A program made the position numbers and the translations under genes. 64,000 nucleotides of DNA, from the NCBI RefSeq assembly GCF_013488225.1, contig NZ_CP041238.1, positions 3,187,501-3,251,500 of the forward strand, given 5' to 3'. This DNA comes from Sinorhizobium mexicanum. Its GTDB lineage: Bacteria > Pseudomonadota > Alphaproteobacteria > Rhizobiales > Rhizobiaceae. Shown in pieces: positions 35,652-44,738 of the stretch. The notes beneath the pieces were generated by a model, which saw only the letters and a program-made list of their open reading frames with translations, had not been told where the DNA came from and ran no database searches. Numbering within the stretch: position 1 is the first letter of the stretch; each line of letters begins with the position of its first letter.

Positions 35652-37994
35652 ATGGATAAGTCCACCTTCGAAGAGCAGACCACCATCGCTGGCCCGATGC
35701 ACACACGGCTGCGCCACGACAGCGCCCACAAGCACGTGGCGGGAACGGCAGACTATATCGACGACATGCCCGAGCCGGTTGGTACACTGCATGGCGCACT
35801 GGGCCTTACCGATCGGGCACATGCCGAAATCCTGGAGATGGATCTCTCGGCTGTCGCCGCGTTGCCCGGTGTCGTCTGCGTACTGACCGCGAGCGACATG
35901 CCGCATTCCAACGACATCAGCCCGAGCCACCTGCACGACGAGCCGGTATTGGCTGAGGGCCGCGTGCAGTTCCATGGCCAGCCGGCTTTCGCCGTGATCG
36001 CCGAAACGCGCGACATCGCGCGCCGTGCCGCGCGGCTCGCCAAGATCACCTATCGCGACCTTCCGCTTCTGCTCGATGTAACCGACGCCATGGCCCAGGG
36101 CGGCGAACTCGTGACACAGCCACTGACGCTCCAGCGCGGTGACGCGGAAGGTGAACTGGAGCGGGCGCCGCGACGGCTGAAGGGACGAATGCGGATCGGA
36201 GGGCAGGAGCACTTCTATCTGGAAGGGCACATAGCCCTGGCCATTCCCGGCGAAGACGACGAGATGACCGTCTGGTCCTCGACGCAACATCCGAGCGAAA
36301 TCCAGCATATGGTCGCGCATGTGCTGGGTGTGCCGTCCAACGCCGTCACGGTGAATGTCCGTCGCATGGGCGGCGGCTTCGGCGGCAAGGAGACGCAGGG
36401 CAACCAGTTCGCCGCACTCGCCGCCGTCGCCGCGCGGAAGCTTCGACGCGCCGTGAAGTTCCGCCCGGACCGCGACGACGACATGATGGCGACCGGCAAG
36501 CGCCATGATTTTCTTGTCGATTACGACATCGGCTTTGACGACGAAGGGCGTATCCACGCGGTCCATGCGAACTACGCCGCCCGTTGCGGCTACTCCTCCG
36601 ACCTCTCGGGACCGGTGACGGACCGGGCGCTTTTCCACGCGGACAGCTCCTATTTCTACCCGCATGTGAAGCTGACCTCGCAGCCGCTGAAAACCAACAC
36701 GGTCTCCAACACCGCCTATCGCGGTTTCGGGGGACCGCAGGGCATGGTCGGCGCTGAGCGCATGATCGAGGAGATCGCCTACGCCCTCGGCAAGGATCCG
36801 CTCGAAATCCGCAAGCTGAACTTCTACGGCGAGAAGGGTTCGGGCCGTGACATCACGCCCTACCACCAGAAGATCGAGGACAATATCATCCATCGGATCG
36901 TCGGCGAGCTCGAGGTGAACGCCGATTACCAGGCGCGCCGCACCGCGATCGTCGATTTCAACAAGTCAAGCCGGGTGATCCGAAAAGGAATTGCGCTGAC
37001 GCCCGTCAAGTTCGGCATCTCCTTCACCATGACGGCCTTCAATCAGGCGGGCGCGCTGGTGCATATCTACCAGGATGGCTCCCTCCACCTCAATCATGGC
37101 GGCACCGAGATGGGACAGGGCCTTTACACCAAGGTCGCCCAGGTTCTCGGCGACAGTTTCCAGATCGATATCGACCGGGTGAAGATCACCGCGACGACGA
37201 CCGGCAAGGTACCCAACACGTCGGCGACCGCGGCCTCGTCGGGTTCGGATCTCAACGGCATGGCCGCCTTCGATGCGGCCCGCCAGATCAAGGATCGTCT
37301 CGTCGCCTTCGCCGCCGAGCGCTGGCAGACGACCGCCGAACAGGTCACCTTCGTGGCGAACCACGTGAAGATCGGCGAGGAGCTCGTGCCCTTCGCGGAT
37401 TTCATCCGGCAGGCTTACACGGGCCGCGTGCAGCTGTCCGCAGCCGGCTTCTACAAGACCCCGAAGATTCACTGGGATCGCGCCACGGGGCGCGGCACGC
37501 CTTTCTACTATTTCGCCTATGGCGCCGCCGTCTCCGAGGTCTCGATCGACACTCTTACCGGCGAATACCTCGTCGATCGGGTCGACGTGCTGCACGATGT
37601 CGGCCGCTCGCTCAATCCGGCCATCGACCTCGGCCAGATCGAAGGCGGCTTCGTCCAGGGCATGGGCTGGCTGACGACCGAGGAACTCTGGTGGGACGAA
37701 AAGGGGCGCTTGCGGACGCATGCGCCCTCGACCTACAAGATCCCGCTGGCCTCGGACCGGCCGAAGATCTTCAACGTCCGGCTCGCAGAATGGTCGGAGA
37801 ATGCCGAAAAGACCATCGGGCGGTCGAAGGCTGTGGGAGAGCCGCCCTTCATGCTGCCGATCTCCGTGCTCGAGGCGCTATCCATGGCGGTCGCGAGCAT
37901 CGCCGGCTATCGCGAGTGCCCTCGCCTCGACGCCCCGGCGACGCCGGAGCGTATCCTCATGGCGATTGAAAGGCTGAGGCGAAGCCACGTCTGA
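35652..37994 (+). CDS. xdhB: Xanthine dehydrogenase molybdopterin-binding subunit
   Basis: 780 residues. Molybdenum-cofactor motifs: GGGFGGKETQGNQ, AYRGFGGPQGM, GGTEMGQGLYTK, and the C-terminal VGEPPFMLPISVLEA carrying the catalytic Glu. It hydroxylates hypoxanthine and xanthine to urate. The ATG at 35652 follows GAAAGGGATCGACAAG. No xdhC (cofactor insertion chaperone) follows; the next gene is on the other strand, so XdhC must come from elsewhere if this enzyme is active. Confidence 0.93.
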   Translation: MDKSTFEEQTTIAGPMHTRLRHDSAHKHVAGTADYIDDMPEPVGTLHGALGLTDRAHAEILEMDLSAVAALPGVVCVLTASDMPHSNDISPSHLHDEPVLAEGRVQFHGQPAFAVIAETRDIARRAARLAKITYRDLPLLLDVTDAMAQGGELVTQPLTLQRGDAEGELERAPRRLKGRMRIGGQEHFYLEGHIALAIPGEDDEMTVWSSTQHPSEIQHMVAHVLGVPSNAVTVNVRRMGGGFGGKETQGNQFAALAAVAARKLRRAVKFRPDRDDDMMATGKRHDFLVDYDIGFDDEGRIHAVHANYAARCGYSSDLSGPVTDRALFHADSSYFYPHVKLTSQPLKTNTVSNTAYRGFGGPQGMVGAERMIEEIAYALGKDPLEIRKLNFYGEKGSGRDITPYHQKIEDNIIHRIVGELEVNADYQARRTAIVDFNKSSRVIRKGIALTPVKFGISFTMTAFNQAGALVHIYQDGSLHLNHGGTEMGQGLYTKVAQVLGDSFQIDIDRVKITATTTGKVPNTSATAASSGSDLNGMAAFDAARQIKDRLVAFAAERWQTTAEQVTFVANHVKIGEELVPFADFIRQAYTGRVQLSAAGFYKTPKIHWDRATGRGTPFYYFAYGAAVSEVSIDTLTGEYLVDRVDVLHDVGRSLNPAIDLGQIEGGFVQGMGWLTTEELWWDEKGRLRTHAPSTYKIPLASDRPKIFNVRLAEWSENAEKTIGRSKAVGEPPFMLPISVLEALSMAVASIAGYRECPRLDAPATPERILMAIERLRRSHV

Positions 37995-38010
37995 CCTCGG
38001 TGCCGGGAGC

Positions 38011-38214
38011 CTACCGGAACATCTCGTCGTCTTGCAGCGGCGAACGCCCATCCATGAAACCCATGTCTCTTTTCATGTGATCGGGCAACGCCTCGATGTC
38101 CAGTCTCGGGTAGCAGGAACGAACCAGGCCAAGCGCGCCTGAAGCAAAGCGCAAAATCAGATCTGAGGACAGAAACGGTTTTCTTTCAGTGATTTCCAGT
38201 GCGTCGCAAGTCAT
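38011..38214 (-). CDS. Small DUF1127-like protein
   Basis: 67 residues. The C-terminal segment DIEALPDHMKRDMGFMDGR matches the DUF1127 consensus (L..LPDHLLRDIGL.DG). Such small proteins are common in rhizobia, and longer members regulate RNA and phosphate or stress responses in related species. The ATG at 38214 is chosen; a TTG/ATG at 38304/38301 would overlap the LysR promoter region. It is divergent from the LysR gene and convergent with xdhB. Confidence 0.65.
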   Translation of the reverse strand: MTCDALEITERKPFLSSDLILRFASGALGLVRSCYPRLDIEALPDHMKRDMGFMDGRSPLQDDEMFR

Positions 38215-38316
38215 TCTGGCACCTGTTGCAATTGCTGAACTCGGCTTGCAGGATGCCGCGAAAGGTGCTCGAATTCCAATCGAACATCCGTCTGAACGCA
38301 TCAAGAGAACTTATCC

Positions 38317-39213
38317 ATGAAGATGTCGAAGCAGTTTCCGCTCAACGCGCTGAAGGTCTTCGAGGCGGCCGCGCGGCTCGGAAGCTTTACCAAGGCAGGC
38401 GAAGAACTTGGCATGACCCAGACCGCCGTCAGCTACCAGATCAAGCTGATCGAGGAAAATGTCGGCGAGCCCTTGTTCCTGAGACGAACGCGGCAGATCG
38501 CACTGACGGATGTGGGCCAACGTCTGGCGCCGAAGGTGACGGAAGCTTTCGAAATGCTGCAAGACGCCGTTTCGTCCGCACGCGGCGATGTCGATGCGGC
38601 CCTGATCATCCATTCGACAGCGACCTTCGCCTCCCAATGGCTCGCGCGCAATATCGGCGGCTTCCAGCTCGCGCACCCGAACATCGCCGTTCGACTGACA
38701 GCCAGCGATCAGATGATCAGTTTCGGTAAAGAGGCGGCTGACGTCGCCATCAGGTCGGGCGCCGGCTCATGGCCCGGCCTCGACAGCTACCCGCTGATGC
38801 GGGTGGAATTCACGCCGATGCTGAGCCCCGCGCTTGCTGAGAGCATCGGCGGCATCCATGAGCCGCGCGATCTTCTGAAACTGAGGATCATTGATCCGAC
38901 CGATCCCTGGTGGACGCTGTGGTTTGCCGCGGCAGGCGTTTCCGAGCCCGATCTCGCAGGACGGCCCACCAGCCGCCTCGGCGCTCAAACCTTCGAGGCC
39001 CGCGCCGCAGTAGCGGGCCAGGGAGTGGCAATCCTCACCCCCGAATTCTATCCGGACGACATTGCGCTTGGCCGGCTTTACCAGCCCTTCGAACTGCGCT
39101 GCAGCGACGGCTGCGACTATTGGCTCGCCTATCCGCATGCCCGGCGCAACACACCCAAGATCCGCGCCTTTCGCGACTGGATTCTTTCGGAACTCAATCC
39201 GGACGGCGCTTGA
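38317..39213 (+). CDS. LysR-family transcriptional regulator (GcvA-like)
   Basis: 298 residues. N-terminal HTH: FPLNALKVFEAAARLGSFTKAGEELGMTQTAVSYQ (in parts), closest in style to GcvA-type LysR proteins. The effector domain runs from about 90 to 295. It sits immediately upstream of puuD-guaD on the same strand and downstream of xdhB, so control of the purine genes is the natural guess but is not shown. The DUF1127 gene is divergent, 102 bp away. Confidence 0.85.
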   Translation: MKMSKQFPLNALKVFEAAARLGSFTKAGEELGMTQTAVSYQIKLIEENVGEPLFLRRTRQIALTDVGQRLAPKVTEAFEMLQDAVSSARGDVDAALIIHSTATFASQWLARNIGGFQLAHPNIAVRLTASDQMISFGKEAADVAIRSGAGSWPGLDSYPLMRVEFTPMLSPALAESIGGIHEPRDLLKLRIIDPTDPWWTLWFAAAGVSEPDLAGRPTSRLGAQTFEARAAVAGQGVAILTPEFYPDDIALGRLYQPFELRCSDGCDYWLAYPHARRNTPKIRAFRDWILSELNPDGA

Positions 39214-39381
39214 GACGCGGCGCAGAGTGACTAGCGATCGATTTACACTCGGTCTGTCCTAACACACTGGAATCCATCGGCTTCGAGACGTCGCTAAATG
39301 CGGTCGGGCGGCTAAATCAGCCCTTCCCCGTTTCGGTTTTTTCTCGCAAGCTGCGCCGACGAAGAAAACGAGGGGACCTGA

Positions 39382-40614
39382 ATGTACGAATTCGCCATTG
39401 CCTGGGAATGGCTGGCCTTCGCCGCGCGCTGGCTGCATGTCGTGACGGCGATCGCTTGGATCGGCTCATCCTTCTATTTCATCGCGCTGGACCTCGGCCT
39501 GGTGAAGCGCGACCATCTCCCGCCTGGCGCCTATGGCGAGGAGTGGCAGGTGCACGGCGGCGGCTTCTACCATATCCAGAAATACCTGGTCGCGCCCGCG
39601 GCGATGCCTGAGCATCTCACCTGGTTCAAATGGGAATCCTACATGACGTGGCTTTCCGGCTTCGCCATGCTCTGCATCGTCTATTATGGCGGCGCCGATC
39701 TCTTCCTGATCGACCGCCACGTGCTGGACATCTCGGCGACGACGGCGATCCTGATCTCGCTCGCCTCGCTCGGTCTCGGCTGGGTCCTTTACGATCTTCT
39801 CTGCAAATCACCGCTTGGCAAGAACACCTGGGGGTTGATGGCCCTGCTTTATGTCGTGCTCATCGCCATGGCCTGGGGTTATACGCAGGTGTTCACCGGC
39901 CGCGCTGCCTTCGTGCATCTTGGCGCTTTCACCGCGACCATCATGTCCGCCAACGTCTTCTTCATCATCATTCCCAACCAGAAGATCGTCGTCGCCGACC
40001 TGATCGCCGGCCGCACGCCGGATCCGAAGCTCGGCGCCCAGGCCAAACAGCGCTCGCTGCACAACAACTATCTGACGCTGCCGGTCATCTTCTTCATGCT
40101 GTCGAACCACTATCCGCTGGCCTTCGCGACGGCTTTCAACTGGATCATCGCAGCGCTCGTCTTCCTGATGGGGGTGACCATCCGCCACTGGTTCAATACG
40201 ACCCACGCACGCAAGGGCGCGCCGACCTGGACATGGATCGTCACCGTGGTCCTCTTCATCCTGATCATGTGGCTCTCGACGGTGCCTAAGGTATTGACGG
40301 GCGAGGAACAAGCAGAGGCCGCGCCAGCCTTCAGGCGCTTTGCCGAGAACGTACATTTCCCGGCTGTCAAGGATGCGATTTCGACCCGCTGCAGCATGTG
40401 TCACGCGGCTGAGCCCGCCTACGAGGGCATTGCCCGGGCGCCAAAGGGGGTCATACTCGACAGCGACGCGGAGATTGCCGCCCACGCGCGCGAAATCTAT
40501 ATCCAGGCCGGGCGCAGCCATGCCATGCCGCCCGGCAACATAACCGACATGACGGCGGATGAACGCAGGCTGCTGACCGCCTGGTACGAAAACTCCGTCG
40601 GGGAGACACGATGA
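39382..40614 (+). CDS. puuD: Urate hydroxylase PuuD (membrane urate oxidase with cytochrome c domain)
   Basis: 410 residues. The N-terminal ~310 residues contain about eight or nine membrane helices with His-rich ends (WLHVVTAIAWIGSSFYF, GGGFYHIQKYLVAP). The C-terminal domain holds one heme c site, CSMCH (about 338-342), and the distal Met region SHAMPPGNIT. PuuD oxidises urate to 5-hydroxyisourate and passes electrons to the respiratory chain, so no hydrogen peroxide is made. The gene overlaps guaD by 4 bp. The ATG follows GAGGGGACCTGA. Confidence 0.93.
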   Translation: MYEFAIAWEWLAFAARWLHVVTAIAWIGSSFYFIALDLGLVKRDHLPPGAYGEEWQVHGGGFYHIQKYLVAPAAMPEHLTWFKWESYMTWLSGFAMLCIVYYGGADLFLIDRHVLDISATTAILISLASLGLGWVLYDLLCKSPLGKNTWGLMALLYVVLIAMAWGYTQVFTGRAAFVHLGAFTATIMSANVFFIIIPNQKIVVADLIAGRTPDPKLGAQAKQRSLHNNYLTLPVIFFMLSNHYPLAFATAFNWIIAALVFLMGVTIRHWFNTTHARKGAPTWTWIVTVVLFILIMWLSTVPKVLTGEEQAEAAPAFRRFAENVHFPAVKDAISTRCSMCHAAEPAYEGIARAPKGVILDSDAEIAAHAREIYIQAGRSHAMPPGNITDMTADERRLLTAWYENSVGETR

Positions 40615-41927
40615 CAACCACCCTCATTCGCGGCCGCCTCTTGAGCTTCAACCGTGCCCCGCAAGCCATCGACGACAGCGCGGCCTATTCCTATGAAAGC
40701 GATGGCGCGCTTCTCATCGGGGACGGCGTGATCGAGGCGTCCGGCCCGTATGGGGTGGTAAAGGCCGCAGCGCCGGAGGGTGTCACGGAGATCGATCACC
40801 GCCCGCATCTGATCATGCCGGGCTTCATCGACACGCATCTTCATTTTCCGCAGATGCAGGTTATGGCCTCCTACGCCGCTAATCTGCTCGAATGGCTGAA
40901 CACCTACACGTTCCCGGAGGAATGCCGGTTCGTCGAGACAGCGCATGCCGAGCGCATTGCCGTTCACTTCTTCGACGAGATGATCCGCCACGGGACGACG
41001 ACAGCGGCTGCCTATTGCTCGGTCCACAGGGCCTCCGCCGATGCCTTCTTCGCCGAAAGCCTGAAGCGCGGCATGCGTATGATCGCCGGCAAGGTGATGA
41101 TGGACCGCAACGCACCGCAAGGCCTACTCGACAACCCGCAGATGAGCTATGACGAGACGCGGGCGGTCATCGCCGACTGGCACGGCAAGGGCCGCAACCA
41201 CGTCGCCATCACGCCGCGTTTCGCCATCACCTCGACGCAGGAACAGATGGAGGTCGCGAAATCGCTCGTCGGTGAATTTCCCGACCTGCATGTCCAGACG
41301 CATCTTTCCGAAAACCGCGACGAGATCGCCTACACCTGCGAGCTCTATCCGGAAGCGAAGGACTACACCGACGTCTATGCCCGCTACGGCCTGCTTGGGC
41401 CGAAGAGCCTCTTCGGCCATTGCATCCATCTTTCCGATCGCGAGGCCGATGCCATGAGCGAAACGGGATCCGTCGCGGTATTCTGCCCGACGTCGAATCT
41501 TTTCCTGGGGTCCGGTCTTTTTCCGCTGCGCGCCCTGACGCGCCGGCAGAAACCGGTGCGCGTTTCCGTCGCCTCCGATATCGGCGGCGGCACCAGCTAC
41601 TCGATGCTCAAGACGCTCGACGAGGCCTACAAGATCCTGCAGTTGCAGGGTGAGCGGCTGAACCCTTTCGACAGCTTCCACCTGATGACGCGCGGCAATG
41701 CCGAGGCGCTGTCGCTCGTCGATCGCATCGGCACGCTGGAGCCGGGCACCGATGCGGACCTTACCGTCCTGGACATGGCAGGGACGCCGGCCATGGCGCT
41801 GCGTGCCGAAGTGGTCAATTCGCTGGCCGATGAGCTCTTCCTGCTGCAGACGATGGGGGACGATCGGGCGATCGTGGAGACCTATGTGGCGGGCCGCCCG
41901 GCCAAATCTTCGCTCGGTGCGAACTGA
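40611..41927 (+). CDS. guaD: Guanine deaminase
   Basis: 438 residues. Amidohydrolase metal motif DTHLHFPQM near residue 70, FVETAHAERIAVHFFDEM, GTTTAAAYCSVHR, QTHLSENRDEI with the second-sphere His/Glu, and SDIGGGTSYSMLKT with the metal Asp. It converts guanine to xanthine plus ammonia in the cytosol. Translationally coupled to puuD (ATGA overlap), so guanine is channelled through xanthine dehydrogenase to urate. Confidence 0.93.
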   Translation: MTTTLIRGRLLSFNRAPQAIDDSAAYSYESDGALLIGDGVIEASGPYGVVKAAAPEGVTEIDHRPHLIMPGFIDTHLHFPQMQVMASYAANLLEWLNTYTFPEECRFVETAHAERIAVHFFDEMIRHGTTTAAAYCSVHRASADAFFAESLKRGMRMIAGKVMMDRNAPQGLLDNPQMSYDETRAVIADWHGKGRNHVAITPRFAITSTQEQMEVAKSLVGEFPDLHVQTHLSENRDEIAYTCELYPEAKDYTDVYARYGLLGPKSLFGHCIHLSDREADAMSETGSVAVFCPTSNLFLGSGLFPLRALTRRQKPVRVSVASDIGGGTSYSMLKTLDEAYKILQLQGERLNPFDSFHLMTRGNAEALSLVDRIGTLEPGTDADLTVLDMAGTPAMALRAEVVNSLADELFLLQTMGDDRAIVETYVAGRPAKSSLGAN

Positions 41928-42003
41928 ATCGAAGAGAGGTCAATTTTTTTGACCTCTCTCTCCCAAGAGCTATTACGCGCCTTCCCAAATCGTGATAATG
42001 GCC

Positions 42004-42103
42004 CCTGCAGCGCCATGCGTCTTAAAAGACGCAAGGGTCGCTGTAGTGCTTTGAGTTGCTGCATGACTTGTCCTTAGGTCGTCCCGACTTAAGGAAACAT
42101 GCA
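42004..42103 (+). repeat. RIME1-like element, copy E
   Basis: CTGCAGCGCCATGCGTCTTaaAAGACGCAAGGGTCGCTGTAG-like first palindrome (given in parts), core TGCTTTGAGTTGCTGCATG, second palindrome TCCTTAGGTCG-tcc-CGACTTAAGGA. It lies between guaD and the lldD-type gene and ends 28 bp before the lldD start. Confidence 0.78.
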
Positions 42104-42131
42104 GTCGTCATCCATCGATGAGGCCGTTCCC

Positions 42132-43268
42132 ATGACGCAAATCCTCGAAATCCGCGACCTCAAGGCGCTTGCCAAGCGGCGTGTTCCAAAACTCTTCTTC
42201 GACTATGCCGACAGCGGCGCCTGGACAGAGGGAACCTATCGCGCCAACGAGGAGGATTTTGCGAAGATCAAGCTACGTCAGCGGGTTCTGGTCGACATGA
42301 GCAACCGCTCGCTGGAAACGACGATGATCGGCCAGAAGGTGTCGATGCCGGTCGCCCTTGCGCCGACAGGCCTTACCGGCATGCAGCATGCCGATGGCGA
42401 AATGCTGGCGGCACAGGCCGCAGAGGTCTTCGGGGTACCCTTCACGCTCTCGACCATGAGCATCTGCTCGATCGAGGATGTCGCCTCGGTCACAACCAAG
42501 CCCTTCTGGTTCCAGCTTTATGTAATGCGCGAGCGCGAATTCGTTCTCAACCTCATCGACCGTGCGAAGGCGGCGAAATGCTCGGCGCTGGTGCTGACAC
42601 TCGATCTGCAAATCCTCGGCCAGCGTCACAAGGACCTGCGCAACGGCCTTTCCGCGCCGCCGCGTATGACGCCGAAGCACCTCTGGCAGATGGCGACCCG
42701 GCCTGGCTGGTGTATGAAGATGCTCGGCACGAACCGGCGCACCTTCCGCAACATCGTCGGTCACGCCAAAAGCGTCACCGATCTTTCCTCACTGGGTGCC
42801 TGGACTACCGAGCAGTTCGATCCGCAGCTTTCCTGGAAGGACGTCGAATGGATCAAGGAGCGCTGGGGCGGCCCGCTGATCCTCAAGGGGATCCTCGATC
42901 CCGAGGATGCGAAGATGGCCGCCAAAACCGGCGCCGACGCGATCATCGTTTCCAACCACGGCGGCCGCCAGCTTGACGGCGCACCGTCGTCGATCAGCAT
43001 GCTGCCGCGCATCGTCGATGCCGTCGGGCACCAGATCGAGGTGCACCTCGATGGAGGCATCCGCTCGGGTCAGGATGTGCTGAAGGCTATCGCCCTCGGC
43101 GCGCAAGGGACGTTTATCGGCCGCCCCTTCCTCTACGGCCTCGGCGCGATGGGCAAGGAGGGCGTGACGCTCGCGCTCGATATCATCCGCAAGGAGATGG
43201 ACATCACCATGGCTCTCTGCGGCAAGCGCAGCATAACCGACGTGAGCCGCGACATTCTTACGGAATAG
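42132..43268 (+). CDS. lldD: FMN-dependent alpha-hydroxyacid dehydrogenase, probable L-lactate dehydrogenase
   Basis: 378 residues. FMN and catalytic motifs are complete: PVALAPTGLTGMQHADGE, FWFQLYVMRERE, LTLDLQILGQRHKD, the catalytic His in VSNHGGRQLDGAPS, and DGGIRSGQDVLKAIALGA. It oxidises an (S)-2-hydroxyacid with FMN. The sequence looks like LldD-type L-lactate dehydrogenases. Because it sits amid ureide genes that release glyoxylate, a role on glycolate or another 2-hydroxyacid should be kept open. The ATG at 42132 is chosen; the frame opens at 42099 inside the repeat. Confidence 0.85.
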   Translation: MTQILEIRDLKALAKRRVPKLFFDYADSGAWTEGTYRANEEDFAKIKLRQRVLVDMSNRSLETTMIGQKVSMPVALAPTGLTGMQHADGEMLAAQAAEVFGVPFTLSTMSICSIEDVASVTTKPFWFQLYVMREREFVLNLIDRAKAAKCSALVLTLDLQILGQRHKDLRNGLSAPPRMTPKHLWQMATRPGWCMKMLGTNRRTFRNIVGHAKSVTDLSSLGAWTTEQFDPQLSWKDVEWIKERWGGPLILKGILDPEDAKMAAKTGADAIIVSNHGGRQLDGAPSSISMLPRIVDAVGHQIEVHLDGGIRSGQDVLKAIALGAQGTFIGRPFLYGLGAMGKEGVTLALDIIRKEMDITMALCGKRSITDVSRDILTE

Positions 43269-43291
43269 TGCGGGATGAGGAAGCGTGCGCT

Positions 43292-43654
43292 TCAGCTTCC
43301 GCGATAGGTGGAATAGCCGTAGGGCGAAAGCAGCAGCGGCACGTGATAATGGCTTCCCGGATCGGCGATCCCGAAGCGCAAGGGGATCAGGTCGAGGAAG
43401 GCCGGCTTCGGAAGCACGACGCCCGTTGTCCGGAGATAGTCGCCGGCATGGAAGACCAGTTCGTAATGGCCCGCCATGAAGGCCACGCCCTCGACCATCG
43501 GTCCGTCGACGCGACCGTCGCTGTTCGTGTGGACCGTGCGGATCAATTGCCGCTCCTCGCCCTCCAGCCAATAGAGATCGATTCTGAGGCCCTCGGCCGG
43601 TTTGCCGAGCGCGGTGTCGAGAACGTGGGTCGTCAAGCGCCCGGTGTTGCTCAT
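43292..43654 (-). CDS. uraH: 5-Hydroxyisourate hydrolase
   Basis: 120 residues, transthyretin fold. Signature residues are present: His in [14 protein letters not shown], Arg in the RFGIADP region, and the hallmark C-terminal tetrapeptide YRGS. It hydrolyses HIU, the PuuD product, to OHCU. It is the last gene of the minus-strand ureide operon puuE-uraD-allA-uraH, 13 bp after allA. Confidence 0.95.
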   Translation of the reverse strand: MSNTGRLTTHVLDTALGKPAEGLRIDLYWLEGEERQLIRTVHTNSDGRVDGPMVEGVAFMAGHYELVFHAGDYLRTTGVVLPKPAFLDLIPLRFGIADPGSHYHVPLLLSPYGYSTYRGS

Positions 43655-43667
43655 CGCTTCATTTCCT

Positions 43668-44165
43668 TCAGAAGGGAACGGGGATGACGAACGGCTCGTC
43701 GTAGAAGAACTCTTCCAGATTATTGCCCGGTCCTTCGCGATCGACGACGATGAAATCGCTCGCCGCTACGACCGACATCAGCGGATGATGCCAGACGTTG
43801 CGGCCGTAATTCACCCCCTGCCGTCCGCTCGCCAGAAAAACCCGAGGCCTACCCGGGAGTCCGCCCTCATCCTCGGCCACCACTGCGAGCCACGGCCGAT
43901 CGTCGAGCGGCGAAAAACTCTGGCTGCCGAGGGGATGGCGCTCCATCATCGTCACGGCATAGGGGAACGCGCGGGGCTGACCGCGAAAGATGTTGATGAT
44001 GACGCCGGCGCCCTCGCCCCTGACATCGGCGCGCGCAAGGGCGTGAAATCGTTCGGTGTTGCCGCCATTGATGAAGCGCATCGACGCTGGGTCCGCTTCA
44101 ATGACGCTGCCGAACGGCGCGAAAACTTCCTTCGTCAGGGGTTCGATCGAGAGCAGGCGCGGCAT
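43668..44165 (-). CDS. allA: Ureidoglycolate lyase
   Basis: 165 residues, the AllA cupin family. Family features: [55 protein letters not shown] and [13 protein letters not shown]. It splits (S)-ureidoglycolate into glyoxylate and urea. The ATG at 44165 is preferred over an in-frame start 21 bp upstream. It lies 69 bp after uraD, on the same strand. Confidence 0.93.
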   Translation of the reverse strand: MPRLLSIEPLTKEVFAPFGSVIEADPASMRFINGGNTERFHALARADVRGEGAGVIINIFRGQPRAFPYAVTMMERHPLGSQSFSPLDDRPWLAVVAEDEGGLPGRPRVFLASGRQGVNYGRNVWHHPLMSVVAASDFIVVDREGPGNNLEEFFYDEPFVIPVPF

Positions 44166-44234
44166 CAGGCTTCGGCTCCGCAGCACACGGGCGCGTGGTA
44201 CGACACCGAGGCGGACAAGTCACGAACGGCACTC

Positions 44235-44738
44235 TCAGGCATTTTCGTCTCCGGGCAGCATGGATCTGAGCCGTAGCCGGGCGATCTGCTCCACCTGCGC
44301 GCAGGCGGTTTCAAATTCTTCTTCCGCCGAATTGTCAATCCGCCTTTCGAAAGCGGCGATAATGTCATCCTTCGTCAGCCCCTTGACCGCAATGATGAAG
44401 GGGAAGCCGAATTTCTTCGTGTAAGCCTTGTTGAGTGCAGTGAAGCGCTGATGCTCCTCGGGTGAAAGGCGGTCCAGTCCGGCGGAGGCCTGCTCCGCCC
44501 GCGAGTCGGCGGTCAGCTTGCCGGCGATCGCAAGCTTGCCGGCGAGATCCGGATGTGCCTTGAGGACGGCGAGGCGTTCGGCGGGCGAAGCCGCGCGAAA
44601 AGCGTTGCAAAGTGCCGAATGGACGCTGCCAGCAGTGAGCCCGCAGGCAGCGGCGCGGTCGTAGGCGCGCTCCGCCACCCATGGCGAATGCTCGAAGACA
44701 CCGCCGAAGCGATCGACAAAGGTCTCCCTGTCAGACAT
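44235..44738 (-). CDS. uraD: OHCU decarboxylase
   Basis: 167 residues. Typical segments: FGGVFEHSPWVAERA, LKAHPDLAGKLA with the catalytic His, and KKFGFPFIIAVKG. It decarboxylates OHCU to (S)-allantoin. Its ATG overlaps the puuE stop by one base (TGATG), so the two are translationally coupled. Confidence 0.94.
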   Translation of the reverse strand: MSDRETFVDRFGGVFEHSPWVAERAYDRAAACGLTAGSVHSALCNAFRAASPAERLAVLKAHPDLAGKLAIAGKLTADSRAEQASAGLDRLSPEEHQRFTALNKAYTKKFGFPFIIAVKGLTKDDIIAAFERRIDNSAEEEFETACAQVEQIARLRLRSMLPGDENA

